DNA from: Oscillospiraceae bacterium
GTDB lineage: Bacteria; Bacillota; Clostridia; Oscillospirales; Ruminococcaceae
Assembly (NCBI GenBank): GCA_017460835.1
Contig: JAFUAD010000082.1
Span: 1 to 34,470 of the forward strand
DNA: 34,470 nt
Reading direction: 5' to 3'
Below the pieces are notes generated by a model that was not told the origin of the DNA, did no database searches, and worked only from the letters and a program-made list of their open reading frames with translations. Positions 31,696-34,470 of the stretch are shown in pieces. The position numbers and the translations under genes are program-made. Numbering within the stretch: the first letter of the stretch is position 1; each line of letters starts with the position of its first letter.

Positions 31696-33009
31696 ATGAA
31701 ACAGTATCACACCCAGATGGAAGCGGCAAAATTGGGCATCATCACGCCCGAAATGGAGACCGTCGCGAAGAAGGAGTACATTGAAGCGGAAAAGCTGCGC
31801 GAGCTGGTCGCAAGGGGCGAGGTCGCGATTCCCTGCAATGTCAATCACAAGGCGATTTCGCCGGAGGGCATCGGTGGGGGACTCCGCACGAAAATCAATG
31901 TCAATCTCGGTATTTCCGGCGATGCGAAGGACTATGACCTCGAAATGCAGAAGGTCGCGCTCGCGCACAAATTCGGCGCTGAGGCGATCATGGACCTCAG
32001 CAACTACGGCAAAACCAACACCTTCCGGAAGAAGCTGATCGAGTGCTCGCCCGCGATGATCGGCACGGTTCCGATGTACGATGCGATTGGCTATCTGGAA
32101 AAGGATTTGCTGGAGATTTCGGCAGAGGACTTCCTGAAGGTTGTGCGCGCGCATGCGGAGGAGGGCGTGGACTTCATGACGATTCACGCCGGCATCAACC
32201 GCCGCGCCGTCGAGGCGTTCATGCGCGAGGGCAGAAAAATGAACATTGTCTCCCGCGGCGGCTCGCTGCTGTTTGCGTGGATGATGATGACCGGCAACGA
32301 AAACCCGTTCTTTGAGCATTACGATGAGGTGCTCGATATTCTGTATGAATACGATGTCACGATCAGCCTCGGCGACGCACTGCGTCCGGGCTGCATCGAC
32401 GATGCGACCGATGCGGGACAGATCGCGGAGCTGATCGAGCTCGGCAGCCTGACGACCCGCGCATGGGAAAAGAATGTGCAGGTCATGGTCGAGGGGCCGG
32501 GTCATATGGCGATGAACGAGATCGCCGCGAATATGAAGCTGCAAAAGCGCCTGTGCCACAATGCGCCGTTCTATGTCCTCGGCCCGCTGGTGACCGATAT
32601 TTTCCCGGGCTATGACCACATTACCTCCGCGATCGGCGGCGCAATCGCAGCGGCGAGCGGCGCAGATTTCCTCTGCTATGTGACGCCCGCCGAGCACCTG
32701 CGCCTGCCGGATGTGAACGATGTCAAGGAGGGCATCATCGCGAGCAAGATCGCCGCGCATGCTGCGGATATCGCAAAGGGTGTGCCGCATGCCAGAGACC
32801 GCGACAATGCAATGGCGGAGGCGCGGCAGGTCGTGGACTGGGACAAAATGTTTGAAATCTGCGTAGACCGCGAAAAAGCGCAGGCTTATTTCGAGAGCGT
32901 CCCGCCCGCAGACCGCCACACCTGCTCGATGTGCGGCAAAATGTGCGCTGTAAGGACGACAAATCTGATTCTTGCGGGCGAAAAGGTGGAATTCTGCTCC
33001 GAGCTGTAA
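31696..33009 (+). CDS. thiC: Phosphomethylpyrimidine (HMP-P) synthase ThiC
   Basis: 437 residues, the short clostridial/archaeal form without the extra N-terminal domain of proteobacterial ThiC. ATG 31696 follows AAAGGAAG. Conserved blocks are IPCNVNH, GEGIGGG-like [34 protein letters not shown] and [14 protein letters not shown]. The cluster-binding cysteines are Cys410, Cys413 and Cys417 ([10 protein letters not shown]2CX3C), one residue tighter than the CX2CX4C of long ThiC. It rearranges aminoimidazole ribotide to HMP phosphate by radical SAM chemistry. A BzaF-type benzimidazole synthase paralogue is the alternative, but the thi context favours ThiC. Confidence 0.94.
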   Translation: MKQYHTQMEAAKLGIITPEMETVAKKEYIEAEKLRELVARGEVAIPCNVNHKAISPEGIGGGLRTKINVNLGISGDAKDYDLEMQKVALAHKFGAEAIMDLSNYGKTNTFRKKLIECSPAMIGTVPMYDAIGYLEKDLLEISAEDFLKVVRAHAEEGVDFMTIHAGINRRAVEAFMREGRKMNIVSRGGSLLFAWMMMTGNENPFFEHYDEVLDILYEYDVTISLGDALRPGCIDDATDAGQIAELIELGSLTTRAWEKNVQVMVEGPGHMAMNEIAANMKLQKRLCHNAPFYVLGPLVTDIFPGYDHITSAIGGAIAAASGADFLCYVTPAEHLRLPDVNDVKEGIIASKIAAHAADIAKGVPHARDRDNAMAEARQVVDWDKMFEICVDREKAQAYFESVPPADRHTCSMCGKMCAVRTTNLILAGEKVEFCSEL

Positions 33010-33068
33010 TGCGGTGCGCGGCGGATAATCCGGCGGAATCGGGGCATGCTGTTGCTGAGGTGAGATGA

Positions 33069-33242
33069 ATGAAGCGACACACGCACACCCATGCGGACGC
33101 CTGCAAGCAGCCGCTGCCCGCCGCTGAGATTCAGCGCAATGCGCGGCACGGCAAAACGGCATCGCATCTTCCGCAGGAAGGCGATCTGCCGATCACGGTT
33201 CTGGAGAAGGAGATTCCCAAGACCGATCTGCATGATATGTAA
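33069..33242 (+). CDS. Small hypothetical protein after thiC
   Basis: 57 residues: ATG 33069 with GAGGTGAG five bases upstream, stop at 33240-33242 and a terminator directly after it. The N-terminus is His/Thr-rich (MKRHTHTHADACKQPLP), the C-terminus acidic (EKEIPKTDLHDM). No recognised family. Ribosome site, position as last gene of the thi operon and immediate terminator support a real gene. The His-rich head with one Cys could bind metal. Confidence 0.5.
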   Translation: MKRHTHTHADACKQPLPAAEIQRNARHGKTASHLPQEGDLPITVLEKEIPKTDLHDM

Positions 33243-33243
33243 A

Positions 33244-33290
33244 AAAACAGGGCTTTTCCGGGTATGACCGCCCGGGAAAGTCCTGTTTTC
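33244..33290 (+). terminator. Terminator of the thiamine operon
   Basis: Imperfect stem AAAACAGG-CTTTTCCGGG with CCCGGGAAAG-CCTGTTTT, loop TATGACCG, ending in a TTTTC run. Confidence 0.85.
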
Positions 33291-33316
33291 ACATAACTTT
33301 CACGAAATTATCACCG

Positions 33317-33345
33317 TTTTTTTTTTTTTTTTGATAAGATAAAAT
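33317..33345 (+). promoter_or_regulatory. AT-rich promoter region with a 16-T tract
   Basis: Sixteen consecutive T (33317-33332) followed by GATAAGATAAAAT. TAAAAT (33340-33345) is the best -10; at 17 bases' spacing the -35 would be inside the T-run, so promoter strength could depend on the run's length. The start codon is 43 bases downstream. Confidence 0.4.
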
Positions 33346-33387
33346 AAATTCATCAGAATTTTAATTTGAATTTTTGGAGGAATTGTT

Positions 33388-34116
33388 ATGAGTAAGGAAT
33401 TGTGCAGAGCGGAGATTAGACCGAAGCTGAAGCCGGTTTCAATTATTATTATGGTGATACCGGCAGTGTTTTTGCTGTTGTGGGTAATACCTCTTTTCAA
33501 AGAAGAGGGGCATTATTCTTCAGCGTTTCTAAAGGAAGCTGAGTATGTGCCGGGTCACTCATTTAATTTGTTTTTCATTGAAACTTCTTTTTCATATAGT
33601 GATTTTTTAACAGGCATTCTCATTGCGTCGGGCGTTCTGCTAATTGCTGTTGTTTTTTTCGTCAGTTTGTTGGTTATGTCAAAAAATTGCGTCTTAATTC
33701 TGAATGAAAACGGCATCAGCGGCGAAAAGAAAAGCCTTTTCGGTAAAAAATGTGTTGGGCTCCCGTTTGAGAATATCACGAGCATCGCAGTACAGAACGG
33801 TCTGATTGACAAGCTGATTGACGGCCAGACGGTTTCGATTGCAAGCGCAACCGGGTTTATCCGCTTCCGCAGCGTGATGAATGCACAGGAGTTCACGGAT
33901 AAAACACTGGCTGAGCTGCGGAACTTCAAGGAAATGACCAGACAGGGCGTCGGCAGTGCTGCTCCGGCAGCCGCCCCTGCTCCTGCCCCCGCCCCTGCGC
34001 CTGCCGCAGCAGATGAAGCCGATAAGCTCCTGAAGCTGAAATCGCTGCTCGAAAAGGGCGTGATCTCGCAGGAGGAATACGAAGAAAAGCGCAAGGAGCT
34101 TCTCGCAAAGCTGTAA
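33388..34116 (+). CDS. Two-helix membrane protein with PH-like region and C-terminal SHOCT domain
   Basis: 242 residues; ATG 33388 follows GGAGG. Membrane helices are about 17-37 and 74-97, separated by a probable extracellular loop. Residues 100-178 look like a bacterial PH-type domain (LILNENGISG, LPFENITSIAVQNGL, IRFRSVMNAQEF). An Ala/Pro linker (about 190-208, PAPAPAPAPAP) leads to a SHOCT domain (211-240, LLKLKSLLEKGVISQEEYEEKRKELL), a short helical module for oligomerisation or binding. The 5' half is visibly more AT-rich than the 3' half, hinting at a composite origin. Function unknown. Confidence 0.8.
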   Translation: MSKELCRAEIRPKLKPVSIIIMVIPAVFLLLWVIPLFKEEGHYSSAFLKEAEYVPGHSFNLFFIETSFSYSDFLTGILIASGVLLIAVVFFVSLLVMSKNCVLILNENGISGEKKSLFGKKCVGLPFENITSIAVQNGLIDKLIDGQTVSIASATGFIRFRSVMNAQEFTDKTLAELRNFKEMTRQGVGSAAPAAAPAPAPAPAPAAADEADKLLKLKSLLEKGVISQEEYEEKRKELLAKL

Positions 34117-34127
34117 TACAAAAAGTC

Positions 34128-34153
34128 AGCCGCCCTCATCAAAAAGGGCGGCT
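34128..34153. terminator. Terminator-like hairpin after the SHOCT gene
   Basis: Perfect stem AGCCGCCCT/AGGGCGGCT with an eight-base loop. The U-run (GACTTTTTG) lies on the minus-strand side, so it may end a minus-strand transcript entering from the right as well as the SHOCT gene. Confidence 0.6.
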
Positions 34154-34269
34154 CAGCTTGTCGATAAAGAAGTATCTCCGATGGATTTATAATGGGGATT
34201 CCCCTCGCTTTGCTGTGCCGAGTTTGCTGCACAAACATCGAGCCCCATGCCCCGCATAATTGCCATTAT

Positions 34270-34348
34270 CCCTTAAGAGTCTCATTGTTAGAAGTATTAT
34301 AAAAACGCAAGTAATCTAACATTTTACTTATAATGGGATTCTTAAGGG
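34270..34348. repeat. 79-bp AT-rich element with 17-bp terminal inverted repeats
   Basis: CCCTTAAGAGTCTCATT (34270-34286) and AATGGGATTCTTAAGGG (34332-34348) pair at 15 of 17 positions; the interior also contains TTAGA and TCTAA. It resembles a small non-coding MITE-like element or a long hairpin. No target duplication is evident. A related TTATAATGGGGATTC occurs nearby at 34189-34203. Nothing else is recognisable in 34154-34390. Confidence 0.4.
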
Positions 34349-34470
34349 CTGCTCACCACAAATCCCAAGTAAAAACTCAAAAAACCGAGACAAACCGGCA
34401 GGCATAGGCTTGCCGGTTTTCAGCGTTATAGGGACTGACGGCTGCACGGGCAATTTCTCCTCTCTGCCGC
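34342..34470 (-). other. Open minus-strand reading frame running off the window edge
   Basis: A minus-strand frame open for about 42 codons enters at the right edge and stops at 34342-34344, inside the inverted repeat. It contains LPVQPSVPITLKTGKP and resembles no domain I know. The hairpin at 34391-34418 lies within it, so it is more likely the spacer after a gene to the right than coding sequence. Confidence 0.2.
34391..34419. terminator. Intrinsic terminator-like hairpin near the right edge
   Basis: Perfect 9-bp stem AAACCGGCA/TGCCGGTTT with a ten-base loop, TTTT following on the plus strand; on the minus strand GTCTCGGTTTTTTG follows. No gene is seen to its left that would need it, so it probably ends a gene to the right on the minus strand. 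Confidence 0.55.

Noticed and set aside
31459-33162. 567-codon minus-strand open frame
   Set aside because: Shadow of thiC; His/Arg-rich without recognisable domains.
1-34470. tRNA, rRNA, CRISPR arrays, integrase or transposase genes
   Set aside because: None was recognised on reading both strands; a tRNAscan or HMM search was not possible.

Overview
The window looks like chromosome of a Gram-positive anaerobe of the Oscillospiraceae, close to Ruminococcus in the strict sense. The grounds are two secreted esterases carrying type I dockerins (cellulosome-style parts), a clostridial-type thi operon, strong AGGAGG-like ribosome binding sites, sigma-A promoters of TTGACA-N17-TATAAT type, moderately high GC by eye, and FtsX-type ABC exporters. 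A collagen-like protein with a possible sigma-K promoter hints at sporulation. The genus is inference; no rRNA or marker comparison was possible.

Layout. 1-620: remnant of a SAM-dependent methyltransferase, frameshifted and cut off by a segment that may be a dispersed repeat. 909-3137 (minus): BclA-like collagen protein and a class I aminotransferase. 3327-3890: MntP manganese exporter. 4018-8259: carbohydrate cluster of a CBM-dockerin-SGNH esterase, an SGNH-dockerin esterase and a signal-less GH5 glycosidase. 8332-9453 (minus): nspC, divergent from a membrane-anchored N-acetylmuramoyl-L-alanine amidase (9710) followed by an FkbH-like HAD protein (10591). 12474: small acidic Ala-rich membrane-anchored protein. 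12874-16277: tightly overlapping RNA-modification operon (TtcA-like, tsaD, TrmN6-like, rsmI).

16332-19403 (minus): ABC exporter 1. 19711-21446: ECF-transporter S component plus coaX (coenzyme A precursor uptake and pantothenate phosphorylation), preceded by a well-folding leader RNA I cannot assign to a class. 21499-24558 (minus): ABC exporter 2. 24854-26380: a LacI-type sugar-binding sensor with neither a DNA-binding nor an output domain.

26411-33242: thiamine operon under a canonical TPP riboswitch with terminator, in the order thiS-thiF-thiG-thiH-tenI-like-thiE-GyrI-like-small ORF-thiC-57-residue ORF. ThiS/F/G/H and the TenI/ThiE proteins serve the thiazole branch and its coupling, ThiC the pyrimidine branch; no thiD is in the window. 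33388-34116: membrane protein with a SHOCT tail behind a 16-T tract. 34117-34470: no clear gene, but a 79-bp inverted-repeat element and terminator-like hairpins.

The best candidates for something undescribed are the leader RNA of the ECF-coaX operon, the sigma-K-like promoter of the collagen gene, a 16-bp inverted repeat shared by the divergent nspC/amidase promoters, and an intrinsic terminator lying between the promoter and start of the second dockerin esterase.
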